Shown piece after piece: positions 47,271-56,563 of a DNA stretch of 64,000 bases. The position numbers and the translations under genes were made by a program. The first letter of the stretch is position 1, and every line of letters starts with the position of its first letter. The stretch comes from JABDGM01 sp963738665 (GTDB lineage: Bacteria; Planctomycetota; Planctomycetia; Pirellulales; Lacipirellulaceae), in contig CAVTXL010000002.1 in the NCBI GenBank assembly GCA_963738665.1, positions 806,001-870,000 of the forward strand, written 5' to 3'. Under the pieces are notes generated by a model that worked only from the letters and a program-made list of their open reading frames with translations, did not search any database and was not told where the DNA came from.

Positions 47271-47905
47271 GGCTTGCGAATGGTCATGCGCCGGCCATCG
47301 AGTTTGACCCGGCCGGCCGCGAGCAGTTTCAGCACGTGCGGGTAAGCTTCCTTTTCAGCCTCGAACACGCGGCCGCCGAGCGTATCCGCCGTGTCGTCGT
47401 CGAACACCGGCACCGGCTGTTGCCAGATGATCGGTCCGCAGTCGTACTGGTTATCGACAAAATGGACGGTACAGCCCGTGACTTTCACACCCGCGTCCAG
47501 GACCGCCTGATGCACGCGATTGCCGTACATGCCGTGTCCACAAAAGGCGGGAATCAGCGCGGGGTGAATGTTGACGACGCGGCCGGCGAAATCGGCCGGC
47601 ACCGGGGCCAGCTTCAAAAAGCCAGCCATGACCACATAATCAACGCCCGCTTCACGACAGGCCGAAAAGATCGCTTCGCCAAAGATTTGGTCGCCGTCCG
47701 CGCCGGCGGGAAAGTCGCCGCGGGAAATGATCTGGATTGGAATCCTCGCATCCTGGGCAAACTGCAGGCCGCCCGCGCTAAGCGTGTTCGAAATCACGAG
47801 GCGAATATCGACGGGCAGCTCGCCGGCGGCCGCCAGATCAATAAAATTCTTCAGCGTGCGGCCGCTGCCGGAGATGAGGACGGCGAGTTTGAGCGACGAA
47901 GGCAT
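47228..47905 (-). CDS. purN: Phosphoribosylglycinamide formyltransferase
   Basis: The protein is 225 aa from ATG 47905. Substrate loop ISGSGRTLKNFIDLAAAGEL (LxSGxGxxLxN) and the catalytic region VVMAGFLKL, RVVNIHPALIPAF (His) and GCTVHFVDNQYDCGPIIWQQ (Asp in the V-D-x2-D-x-G motif) are all present. It makes formylglycinamide ribotide using 10-formyltetrahydrofolate in purine synthesis. A C-terminal tail of ~25 residues extends beyond most homologues. Confidence 0.92.
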   Translation of the reverse strand: MPSSLKLAVLISGSGRTLKNFIDLAAAGELPVDIRLVISNTLSAGGLQFAQDARIPIQIISRGDFPAGADGDQIFGEAIFSACREAGVDYVVMAGFLKLAPVPADFAGRVVNIHPALIPAFCGHGMYGNRVHQAVLDAGVKVTGCTVHFVDNQYDCGPIIWQQPVPVFDDDTADTLGGRVFEAEKEAYPHVLKLLAAGRVKLDGRRMTIRKPQRTAGRSSAYPMD

Positions 47906-47939
47906 TCGGCGAATTGTCAGGCGAAGGCGAGTGGCCGGC

Positions 47940-48413
47940 TCAATAGACTTTCGTAACCGGCTGGTTCGGGTGGTCCGGATTTGGCACTAATCGCCGGTTC
48001 TTGCAGTCCGCCAACAGATCGAGCTTTTCCAGAATGGTCTGGCCGATTAATACTTCGTTGCCGAGCACGAGCGCCTCATCCGTAGTGCGCCGCCCATCGA
48101 TTTCAAAAATGATGCCAGCCGTCAAGTCAACGCTCTCGGTTCGTCCGTCGGCATAGGCAGCGACTTCCTGGCCGACTGTTCGGACGCCCAGCTCTTTCAG
48201 CACGAACAGCGGGACGACGGACCGGACCGCCCCGGTATCAACCACCGCCTCGATTACTTTCGACCGCACCACGCCTGTCGACAACGAACCGGCTGCCTCG
48301 CGCTCGACATCGAAGGCGTTCGTTAAGCGAACATCGACGAGTACTTCGCCCATGTGATCTTGGTTTAAAAATATCTGCCGTTGCGGTTGGTGGGTGACAA
48401 GGCGAATCGTCAT
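47940..48413 (-). CDS. Clan AA (retropepsin-like) aspartic protease
   Basis: ATG 48413 has GAGGGTG upstream, and a second ATG at 48353 starts MGEVLVDVRLTNAFD, which is the usual family beginning. Residues 70-140 hold the single-domain pepsin-like site VVDTGAVRSVVPLFV (D-T-G-A) and later VLIGQTILEKLDLL. Such small bacterial proteins need to dimerise. It lies between ileS and purN on the same strand (16 bases after ileS upstream). Function unknown. Confidence 0.78.
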   Translation of the reverse strand: MTIRLVTHQPQRQIFLNQDHMGEVLVDVRLTNAFDVEREAAGSLSTGVVRSKVIEAVVDTGAVRSVVPLFVLKELGVRTVGQEVAAYADGRTESVDLTAGIIFEIDGRRTTDEALVLGNEVLIGQTILEKLDLLADCKNRRLVPNPDHPNQPVTKVY

Positions 48414-48428
48414 TGCCGCACCCTCAAC

Positions 48429-51400
48429 TTAACCGTTACTCACGACCCGGACATAAAGCTGCAGGCTATTGCCTGCCAGCGTGACACTTATTGATTCTAC
48501 CCCCGTAAGCGGCTCAAAGCCAATCTTCACCGCCAATGTCTCATGCTGAATGTAATCGCGGTATTCCAGGACCGCACGCTGCATTTCGCCCGAATCGGTA
48601 ACGATGCCAACTTCAATTCGGTCCGTATACTCGCAGCCGATCTCCTTGCGGCGGTCCTGGATCAGCCGCACGATGTCGTGCGCCAGGCCCTCGGTGACGA
48701 GCTCCGGCGTCAGCTCCGTCGACAGCACCACGACCACGCCCTGGTCGTTGGCCGACGTCCAGCCGGGCTTCGGCCGGAGGCGAACTTCGACTTCCTCGCG
48801 GCTGAGCGCGATCGCCTGGCCGCCGATCGTCAGATCGATTTGGCCGTTGTCGCGAACATTGGCCAACAGATCGGCACCCGACTGCTCGGCCAGCCACTTC
48901 TTGACCTGCGGCAGCAACTTGCCCAGCCGCGGGCCGAGCAGCTTGAAATTCGGCACCACCTCGTGCTCGACGTAGAGCGATGGATCGTCGCTAGAACTCG
49001 AGATGCTTGACGTTCAGCTCCTTAGTGATCACGTCGGCGTGCTCGGCGAGCCAGCCTTGGTGTTTGGTGTCGGCCAGGATCACTTCGACCTTCGAGAGCG
49101 GCTGGCGAACCTTGAGCACCGGCGGCGTTGCGGGCGTTGAGGCCAAGCGAAGCAATGAGCCGCATGAGATTCATGCGCTCGGAAAGATCCTCATCGATGG
49201 CCGCCGCATCCGCCGAGGGGTAATCGCACAGATGTACGCTTTCCGCCGCTCCCTGCTCCCTGACTCCCTGCTCCCTGCTTCAGATTCTCCCACATCGTCT
49301 CGGCCAGAAACGGCACGAACGGGGCGACGAGCTTCGTCGTCGTCCGCAGGCATTCGTAAAGCGTCCAATAGGCGTCGAGCTTCTCTGGGGCCTGCTTATC
49401 GGCCATCCAAAACCGATCGCGGCTGCGGCGGACATACCAATTCGAGAGGGCATCGACGAATGCGGTGATGTGCTGGCAGGCCGTGTAATTATCGTACGCG
49501 TCCATCCGCTCGACGACGGCCGCGACCATTCGGTTCAACTCGCTGAGGATCCAGCGGTCCAGCTCGCTACGGTCTTTCACGGCCCGGAACGATTTGGCGC
49601 TTGCAAAAGCGGCAGCGTCCAGCTCCCTGACCCCGGACCTCTGGCCTCCGACCTCTTCTCCGGGATCAAACCCGTCAATGTTCGCATAGATCACGAAAAA
49701 CGAATACACATTCCACAGCCGCAGCAAAAACTCCGGCACGCTGTCCTTGATCGCCTGCTCGTTGTAGCGAATGCTCGTCCACGGCGGCTGATTGGCGAAG
49801 AAATACCAACGCAGGGCGTCGGCCCCGTAGTTGTCGAAGATCTCGCCCGGCTCGCGGTAGTTCCGCTTGCTCTTCGACATCTTCTGCCCGTCCTCGCCCA
49901 GCATCAGGCCCAGGACGATGCAGTTGCGGTAGGGGTGGGGATACGGTCGAGGGTCGAGGGCCGAGGGTCCAGAGCCGGAAGACTCTGGCTCTCGACTCTC
50001 GACTCTCGACTCTCGACCAAATAGCAACGTGCTAATCGCAAGCAAGCTATAAAACCAGCCACGCGTCTGATCGATCGCTTCGCTGATGAAGTCGGCCGGG
50101 AACTGCTCGTGAAACTTCGCCGCCGCCGGCATCTCAGGATTGGCCCCCTCCCCCTTGCGGGGAGGGTTGGGGAGTGGGTTCTTTGTTCCCTCTCCCTCCG
50201 GGAGAGGGCCGGGGTGAGGGTCTTCCCCCCGATACCCCCACTGCGCAAACGGCATCGCGCCCGAGTCGTACCAGCAGTCGATCACTTCCGGCACGCGAAC
50301 CATCCGCGCTCCCCGTGGCAAACGGCGAGTCGTAAGTGATCGCATCAATATAGGGCTTGTGGACCTTGAGATCGTCGGGCAACTCTGGATTGGCCGCCTT
50401 CGCCCGTACCCAGTACTCAGTACCAAGTACGCCCGGCTTGGCCAGCAGCTCGCCGAAACTGGCGACCGCCTCCATCCGGCCCGTCTGCCCGCACTTCCAG
50501 ATCGGCAGCGGCGTCCCCCAATACCGCTCGCGCGAGAGGGCCCAGTCGACATTCGATTCCAGAAAATTGCCGAACCGGCCCGTTTTGATGTGCTCGGGCA
50601 GCCAGTTGATTTGGGAATTATTCTCCAACAGGGCGTCTTTGAAGGCCGTCGTGCGGATGAACCAGCTCTCGCGCGGGTACTGGATGAGCGGGTCCTCTTC
50701 GGCCCGCCAGCAGAACGGGTATTCGTGGACGTATTGCTCGCGATGATAGAGAACGCCACGCTCTTTCAGGTCGCGAATGATTTGCTTGTCGGCGTCCTTG
50801 ACCCACTGGCCCTCGTAATCGGGCGCATCGGCGGTGAACTTGCCGTCGGGCCCGACGGCATTTAACAGCGGCGGACCTTCGCCATCGAGAAACTGCGAAC
50901 GCTGCTCGACGAGCACATCGAAATCAATTTCGCCGAACGGCGGTGCTTGATGAACGACTCCAGTGCCGCTGTCGATTGTCACGAAATCAGCGGCAATGGT
51001 TCGCCAGCCAAGGTGAGCCCTGCCCCCAGTCTTGAGTCGGCCCGTTTTTTCACCGAGCGACTCGTAATAGTAATTGAAGGGGGGCAAATAGCGGCGGCCG
51101 ACGAGATCACGGCCCTTAAGCGTTCGCTCAACCTTGAGTTCACGCTTTACCTTCTCACCGATCGCCTCGGCGAGCGCGGCGGCGACAATCACGCGCTGCG
51201 GCCTTCCATCGGTTTCATCGACAGCAATGACATAGTCCAAATCAGGGTGGACGACGGCAAATTGGTTCGCAGGCAGCGTCCAAGGCGTCGTGGTCCAGAC
51301 GATGAGCGATGTGTCCGTCATCTCGCCCGCATCGTCCAGCAGCGGAAACTTCACATAGACGCTCGGGTCCGCCACCTGCCGATATCCCTGACCGACTTCG

Positions 51401-51975
51401 CCGGCCGAGAGGGCCGTCCCCCCTTGGGCCCACCACCAGACAATCTTGTGCCCCTGATACAACAGTCCGCGGTCGAACAGATTCTTGAGGCTCCACCAAA
51501 CGCTTTCCACATAGTTTTGGTGATACGTGACATATGCATCATCGAGATCGACCCAAAAGCCCAGCCGCTCGGTCAGCCGACGCCACTCTTGCATGTACCG
51601 CCAGACGCTTTGTTGGGACTTCCAGATAAACTTCTCGACCCCGTACGCTTCAATCTCTTCCTTCGAGTGGATGCCCAGCTCTTTGCACACCTCGACCTCG
51701 ACCGGCAGGCCGTGCGTGTCCCAGCCCGCTTTGCGCTCGCAGCGATAGCCGCGCATCGTGCGGTAGCGGGGGAAGAGGTCTTTGATGGCCCGCGTCAGGC
51801 AGTGGCCCGGGTGGGGCATGCCGTTGGCCGTCGGCGGGCCTTCGTAGAAGACGAACGGCGGCGCATCGGCCCGCTGCGCCAGCGACTTCTCGTAAATCTT
51901 CTGGTCGCGCCAAAACTCGCCGACAGCCAGCTCCTGGGCCGGGAAATGGACGTTGCTGTCGACGGGAGTAAACAT
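48429..51975 (-). CDS. ileS: Isoleucyl-tRNA synthetase with several repeat-derived inserts, frameshifted
   Basis: The start is ATG 51975 (MFTPVDSNVHFPAQELAVGE). The class I HIGH motif is GMPHPGHCL, the KMSKS motif GQKMSKSKRN. The editing domain (WTTTPWTLPANQFAV) and anticodon region (AYDNYTACQHITAFVDALSN) are all there. Frame changes are needed near 50315, near 49235 and between 49130 and 48960 before the last piece ends at 48429. Four inserts of low-complexity or palindromic DNA lie inside the coding region: 50137-50229 (GPLPEGEG...NPLPNPPRKGEGANPE), 49935-50023, 49620-49670 and 49240-49290. The first three are in-frame additions not expected in IleRS. It must charge tRNA-Ile, so either the frame errors are assembly artefacts or another copy exists. 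Confidence 0.92.
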
Positions 51976-52009
51976 CAAGTGACACTTTCTCGCAGTTGCC
52001 GTGCACCAA

Positions 52010-52105
52010 AGACAAGGAGACAAGGAGAGGGGGAGACAAGGAGAAGAATGGCGCCCAGGCCATCGTCTCACTGTCTCCTTGTCTCCTTGTCTCCCGATCG
52101 TATGC
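52010..52105. repeat. GACAAGGAGA inverted low-complexity repeat
   Basis: GGAGACAAGGAGA-type units on the left (to about 52048) are mirrored by TCTCCTTGTCTCC units on the right. It forms a possible hairpin between ileS and the acidic protein gene. Confidence 0.6.
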
Positions 52106-52106
52106 G

Positions 52107-52394
52107 TCAGTCTTCGTCCTCAAACTCGGCTTCGAACCCGTCGCCGTTCTCGGTGTTGCCGTGGGCATCGTCGGGCGGGAACTGGTCCGCGTCGCCGGGC
52201 AAGTCTTCGTCCCACTCTTCTTCGAAGTCGTCGTCAAACTCGTCGTCGAAGTCGTCGTCGTCGAAATCGTCGAACGGGTCGGTCGCCCCGGTCAGCCGGT
52301 CGTCGTGTGGCCGGCCCAACTGGCGCGACGGCTCGGCCTCGTGCTTTTCGGTGCTGGCTGGCTGGTCCACGGTCTCTTCGTCGTCAAACTCCAT
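52107..52394 (-). CDS. Small, extremely acidic protein
   Basis: The 95-aa protein from ATG 52394 is dominated by Asp/Glu (DPFDDFDDDDFDDEFDDDFE). Such proteins are common in planctomycetes and are probably disordered. The first 40 residues are more normal (HEAEPSRQLGRPHDDRLTGA). There is no domain. A role in charge balance or as an RNA/protein mimic is guesswork. Confidence 0.55.
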   Translation of the reverse strand: MEFDDEETVDQPASTEKHEAEPSRQLGRPHDDRLTGATDPFDDFDDDDFDDEFDDDFEEEWDEDLPGDADQFPPDDAHGNTENGDGFEAEFEDED

Positions 52395-52731
52395 ATTTGG
52401 CTCTCCCCGTTTTCCCTTGAAACGGTTTCAAAATTGCTTCAGTAGGGGAACAAGCACAATTTGCTCGGCGAACTGCTCGCGCGCCATTGCGGCGATGGTG
52501 CCCGGCCCGTCCCCAGCGGTTTTGAAACTGCTTCTAGTATACGCGCACCGGGCCGGTTCGGCTGGGCCCCAGGCTTCGTAAATACACGCTGCTGGCCCTC
52601 TTATGTCGGTTCGGCCGCCGTTTGTCAAGAATTGATGAACGGCCCAAGTGGCGACACCTTCGCGGCTGCGGCCGCTCCCACAACCGGGCGGTCACTTGCT
52701 ATTATGTCCGGTGGATGCGAGCGGACTCTCT

Positions 52732-53499
52732 ATGAGCACTGAATCCCACCCCCAACTCGACGTAATGGCCGTCGGCGCCCACCCGGACGATATCGAAATC
52801 GCCTGCGGCGGCACGCTTGCGCGGCTGGTCGACGCTGGCTATCGGGTGGGCGTCATCGATTTGACCGACGGCGAGCCGACGCCCCTTTCGCCCGGCCCCG
52901 ACGTGCGACTGGCCGAGGCCAAGGCGGCCGGCGAGACGCTCGGCGTCCATCTGCGGACGCTATTGCACTTGCCCAATCGCCGGCTGTTCGATTCGTTCGA
53001 GGCCCGCGTCAAACTGGCGATCGAGTTTCGCAAGCACCGGCCGCGGCTGGTGATTGGTCTGGGCGACCGAACGCCGATGGCCTCGCCCGACCACTGGCAG
53101 GCGATGCAGATCACCGACGCGGCCGTGTTCTATTCGCGGCTGACGAAGTGGGACGACCAGTTCGCCCACCTGCCGCCGCACGTGATCGGCCGGCAGCTCT
53201 ATTGCTACCTGGGCAACCCGCTGCCAACGGCGCCGGTGCCCGGCGGGCAGGTGATTGTCGACATTTCCGAGACCCTGGCCCGCAAAGTGGCGGCCATTCG
53301 CTGCTACAAGACGCAGTTTCCTCCCGAAAAGGAATACCTCTTCGACCGCGTGGACGCGGCCGACCGCTACCTGGGCCGCCTGGCCGGCGTGGCCGCGGCA
53401 GAGCTGCTGATCAGTGCGCGGCCGATTGTGGCGAATGACTTAATGAGCGCCGCTGTTTGCTTGACGCAATTCAGCCCCCGGTCAACGACCGGAGGCTAA
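52732..53499 (+). CDS. LmbE/PIG-L-family deacetylase (BshB1-like)
   Basis: The protein is 255 aa from ATG 52732; the open frame extends upstream into the promoter (TATTATGT at about 52701). The zinc site is GAHPDDIEIACGGTL (A-H-P-D-D), the second part is RTPMASPDHWQAMQITDAAV (His of the active site). It matches the BshB1 branch that deacetylates GlcNAc-malate in bacillithiol synthesis, but substrate is not certain. Preceded by a low-complexity stretch of GCGGCTGCGGCCGCTCCC. Confidence 0.87.
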   Translation: MSTESHPQLDVMAVGAHPDDIEIACGGTLARLVDAGYRVGVIDLTDGEPTPLSPGPDVRLAEAKAAGETLGVHLRTLLHLPNRRLFDSFEARVKLAIEFRKHRPRLVIGLGDRTPMASPDHWQAMQITDAAVFYSRLTKWDDQFAHLPPHVIGRQLYCYLGNPLPTAPVPGGQVIVDISETLARKVAAIRCYKTQFPPEKEYLFDRVDAADRYLGRLAGVAAAELLISARPIVANDLMSAAVCLTQFSPRSTTGG

Positions 53500-53514
53500 A
53501 TGGGCGACAAGTTT

Positions 53515-53925
53515 TCAACCGCGTCTCAGCGAATCCCGAATCTCTCGCAGCAGCACTATGTCTTCCGGCGGCGGCGGTGCTTCCGCCGGCGGCGTTTCGC
53601 CGCGCGACAGTCGCGATTCGGCCGCGTTGATCGCCTTGACGAGCATGAACACGGCCCAGGCCACGATCAGAAACGTGATGACGTTGTTGATGAAGTTGCC
53701 GTAGTTGAGCATCACGGCGCCGGGCTGACCGGCTTCTCCTTTGAGCGGAATCGACAAGTTCTTGAAATCGATGCCGCCGGTGACGACGCCGATCGGCGGC
53801 ATGATGACATCGTCCACGAGCGATTTCACGACGGTGCCGAATGCGGCCCCGATGATGATGCCCACGGCCATGTCGATGACGTTGCCGCGCAGTGCGAACT
53901 TTTTGAATTCCTGAAGAACGCTCAC
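53515..53925 (-). CDS. mscL: Large-conductance mechanosensitive channel
   Basis: The protein is 136 aa from GTG 53925, with AAGGAG eight bases upstream. It reads FKKFALRGNVIDMAVGIIIG AAFGTVVKSLVDDVIMPPIG (TM1), a short periplasmic loop and YGNFINNVITFLIVAWAVFM LVK (TM2), with a cytoplasmic acidic/Pro helix tail. Length is normal. It opens under membrane tension during osmotic downshock. Confidence 0.94.
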   Translation of the reverse strand: MSVLQEFKKFALRGNVIDMAVGIIIGAAFGTVVKSLVDDVIMPPIGVVTGGIDFKNLSIPLKGEAGQPGAVMLNYGNFINNVITFLIVAWAVFMLVKAINAAESRLSRGETPPAEAPPPPEDIVLLREIRDSLRRG

Positions 53926-54117
53926 GGTACAATCTCCTTCTTCAAGAGCAGAGAGTGGTGCGAAATCATTCTTAAGCTTTGTGGCAAACCAAAGGCAGAA
54001 TGATTGGCGGGCAGAATGTTCTTCTTCTTAATCCGCCCGTGAATCATGCTGCCTTATTGTCATTGCATTGCGTCGTGGCGCCTGTGCGTGGGCCAATTCC
54101 TATGCGCATCGTCCAAG

Positions 54118-55131
54118 TCAAAGCCTGTGCCATTTGCGAAGCGCCGCGAGCATTGACTCAATATCGCTCGCCAGCGGCACTGCGAACGTCATCGGGCTGC
54201 CTGTTAGCGGATGCGCGATGGTGAGCCGCTGCGCGTGCAGCGCCTGGCGTGCCAAAATCACGGAGTTGCCACTGCCGCCGCCCCCCCGCTCATATTCGCT
54301 GTATCGCTCGCGCGGATCAATTCCCGTTCACTGATTTTCGGCCCGCCCGCCGTAGAGCCGATCGCATAGCACCGGATGGCCGGCGTGGGCCAGGTGGATG
54401 CGAATCTGATGCGTGCGGCCCGTCTTGGGCCGAGCCCGGACCAAAGCGAAACCGGCGAACCGCTCCACCACCTCCAAGTACGTTACAGCTGGCCGGCCAC
54501 TTGCATCTTCGCGGCGAATTGCTTTCTTTTCGCGCTGCGTGGGGTGCGGGCCGATCGGCGCGTCGACGACGTCCTCGTCGCGATCGGGCACGCCGACAAC
54601 AATGGCGAGATACTCCTTGGCTGCCGTACGAGCCTTAAATTGGCTGGCGAGCGCGTCGTGGGCCTGGTCGTTTTTCGCGACAACGATCACGCCGCTGGTG
54701 TCGCGATCGAGACGATGGACGATACCAGGCCGCGTCGGGCCGCCGCGCCCGCTGAGTTGGCCGAAGTGGTGGGCCAGGGCGCTCGCGAGCGTGCCTTCCC
54801 AATGGCCGCGGGCCGGGTGAACGATCATGCCGGCCGGCTTGTTGACGGCGACGATCAAATCGTCCTCGTACAGAATCGCCAGCGGTATCGCCTGCGGGGC
54901 GGGGCCCGCGCGGGGCACGTCGATCTGGAGGACCACGACCTCGCTTGCCGCCTTCAATCGGGTCGACGGCTTGGCCGGCAGGCCGTTGACGAGGACAAAC
55001 TCAGCCTCAATCGCCCGTTGCAACGTGGCCCGGCTGAGCGCGGGATACTGATCGGCGAGAAACTGGTCGAGTCGGCGGCCGGCTGCGTCAGTCCCGATGG
55101 TGAAGTGACCGGCGTTGAATGGTTCTGCCAC
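54118..55131 (-). CDS. rluD: Pseudouridine synthase RluD-like (frameshifted near 3' end)
   Basis: The protein starts at ATG 55131 with an S4 domain (AAGRRLDQFLADQYPALSRA, then VNGLPAKPSTRLKAASEVV) and the catalytic domain with HRLDRDTSGVIVVAKND (active-site Asp in HRLD), then RPKTGRTHQIRIHLAHAGHP and LYGGRA. The long frame stops at 54328 (ENQ), but two small changes continue it. They fall at TTTT 54335-54338 and at the seven C of 54281-54287. The continuation includes NSVILARQALHAQRLTIAHP and ends at 54118, giving a normal C-terminus. The extra GGGG-rich linker lies at the C-run. It modifies 23S rRNA uridines. Confidence 0.9.
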
Positions 55132-55201
55132 GGCTCGTTGAATGGCCGAGATTCGACGCCCCTGTCGGGAGCGCGGCCGCCACGGTTAGCTCAGCAACAC
55201 G

Positions 55202-56245
55202 TTACTTATTTTCCGCGCCGGTCGTATTCGCATCGCTTCCCTTCGGCGACTCGCCGGCCGCTGGCGGCGCGGCCTGTTTGCTATCTTCCGCCTTCGCTTC
55301 GCCGTCCGTTTTGGCCGGTTCGCCGGACTTCATCGCGTCGCTGTTGGGGCCGCTCTGGGCGTTCGGCGTGGCCCCCTCGGTCGGACCGGCTGGCTCCTTC
55401 GGATCGGTCTCTTGACCACGCTCAGCCCCAGTCTTGGCGGCATCGCCTTGTTCATAGCGCTTCGACGATTCGTCGGCGTTCTTGCCCAGGTCGCCCAACC
55501 CCTTGAAGAGGTCTTCGATCTTCATTTGCGGCTTGGTTGGGTCGACGAGGCTGTCTGCGCCAGGCAATTTGAGGTCGTCGACGTCCAGGCCCGGCGTCTG
55601 CCCCGGCGTTCCCGCGCCCGATGGCAGCGTGAACCGCGGCGCGTCTGCCTTGGCCAGCCATGCGAGCGTCTGACGCGTCTTCTCGTCCTTTAGTTGTTCG
55701 GCCCGTTGCTTGGCAATCGCGGAAAACGCCCCGGTCACCTGTGCATACTCTTCGCGTGCTTTGTCAGGTTCATTCCGCATTTCGAAAACGCGAGCCAAGC
55801 CGAAATGCGCCCGGTCGACGAGCGGCTCGTCGCGGGAAGAGCTGATCACCGATCGATAAGCGCCGGCCGCATCGTCGAGCGCCTTGGTTGCAGCCGCCCG
55901 GTCTTGCAGAATGGTGCGACTGGCAATCCAGACTTGTCCGTCCGCCCAGGTGACGCGGGCCAAGGGCTGCATGTCGGTGTCGGCAAATTCTTCGGCTGTC
56001 TTGCCGAGCTGCGTTACCGAGCTGGAGTCCAACGTGCTGCTCACGACGTTGTCGAAGGAGTTCCATGCCTCTTGTTCGTGGCTGGACGACGTTTGATGCA
56101 GATACAGCCAACCGGCAAACAGCAACACCAAGGCCGTCAGCACGCCCACGATCGTCGATGTGTACGGGCGGGCCTTTTCCAGCCAGCGGTCGAGATGGAT
56201 GGCAAGCCAATTGGTCTCAAGTTGGTGACGTTCGGCGGATTTCAT
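55202..56245 (-). CDS. Membrane-anchored TPR-like protein with charged disordered tail
   Basis: The 347-aa protein starts at ATG 56245. A transmembrane helix (IVGVLTALVLLFAGWLYL, about 33-50) lies after a 30-residue cytoplasmic segment. Residues 60-195 are helical TPR-like repeats (AGAYRSVISSSRDEPLVDRA HFGLARV). Residues 215-347 are rich in Pro/Ala/Lys/Glu/Gly and probably disordered. The architecture recalls YfgM-type proteins. It lies 70 bases upstream of rluD on the same strand, with a likely shared transcript. Function unknown. Confidence 0.75.
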   Translation of the reverse strand: MKSAERHQLETNWLAIHLDRWLEKARPYTSTIVGVLTALVLLFAGWLYLHQTSSSHEQEAWNSFDNVVSSTLDSSSVTQLGKTAEEFADTDMQPLARVTWADGQVWIASRTILQDRAAATKALDDAAGAYRSVISSSRDEPLVDRAHFGLARVFEMRNEPDKAREEYAQVTGAFSAIAKQRAEQLKDEKTRQTLAWLAKADAPRFTLPSGAGTPGQTPGLDVDDLKLPGADSLVDPTKPQMKIEDLFKGLGDLGKNADESSKRYEQGDAAKTGAERGQETDPKEPAGPTEGATPNAQSGPNSDAMKSGEPAKTDGEAKAEDSKQAAPPAAGESPKGSDANTTGAENK

Positions 56246-56563
56246 CTGGGCCAGGCCCCGTGAACGAGTGTGCGAAGCGAAGTGGACTGCTGAACGTGAT
56301 TACTTTTGTAGGACGGACAACCCTGTCCGTCCCACACTGCTTCCGAAATGACGGACAGGGTTGTCCGTCCCCCGGCCGAAATCGCGGTTCCACTTACGAG
56401 AATTGGCGATTAGATAAAGTGTAGGAGGTGCGGAAGATTGGAGTCAAGGGCGTCTGTTCAGCGGCGGCGGCGCTCGATAGGTTAGAGCGGCAGGTTGCGG
56501 ACGAAAACTCGCTGGATCGCGAGCGCAACATTGAAGGAAGTGCCCCCAAGTTTTGTGGGATGC
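56246..56563. other. Intergenic region with perfect 20-bp inverted repeat
   Basis: The divergent promoter space between the TPR-like gene and pcrA contains an exact 20-base inverted repeat (56311-56330 and 56351-56370). The rest (GAGGTGCGGAAGATTGGAG) contains no clear gene. Confidence 0.6.
56311..56370. repeat. Exact 20-bp inverted repeat (GGACGGACAACCCTGTCCGT)
   Basis: The two 20-base arms are perfect complements with a 20-base loop. Within each arm GGACGGACA...TGTCCGTCC is itself self-complementary. It is a REP-like hairpin. Confidence 0.8.

Noticed and set aside
50947..52581. A 544-aa open frame antisense to ileS
   Set aside because: It is the complement of conserved IleRS motifs and carries poly-Ser from the acidic gene; not a gene.
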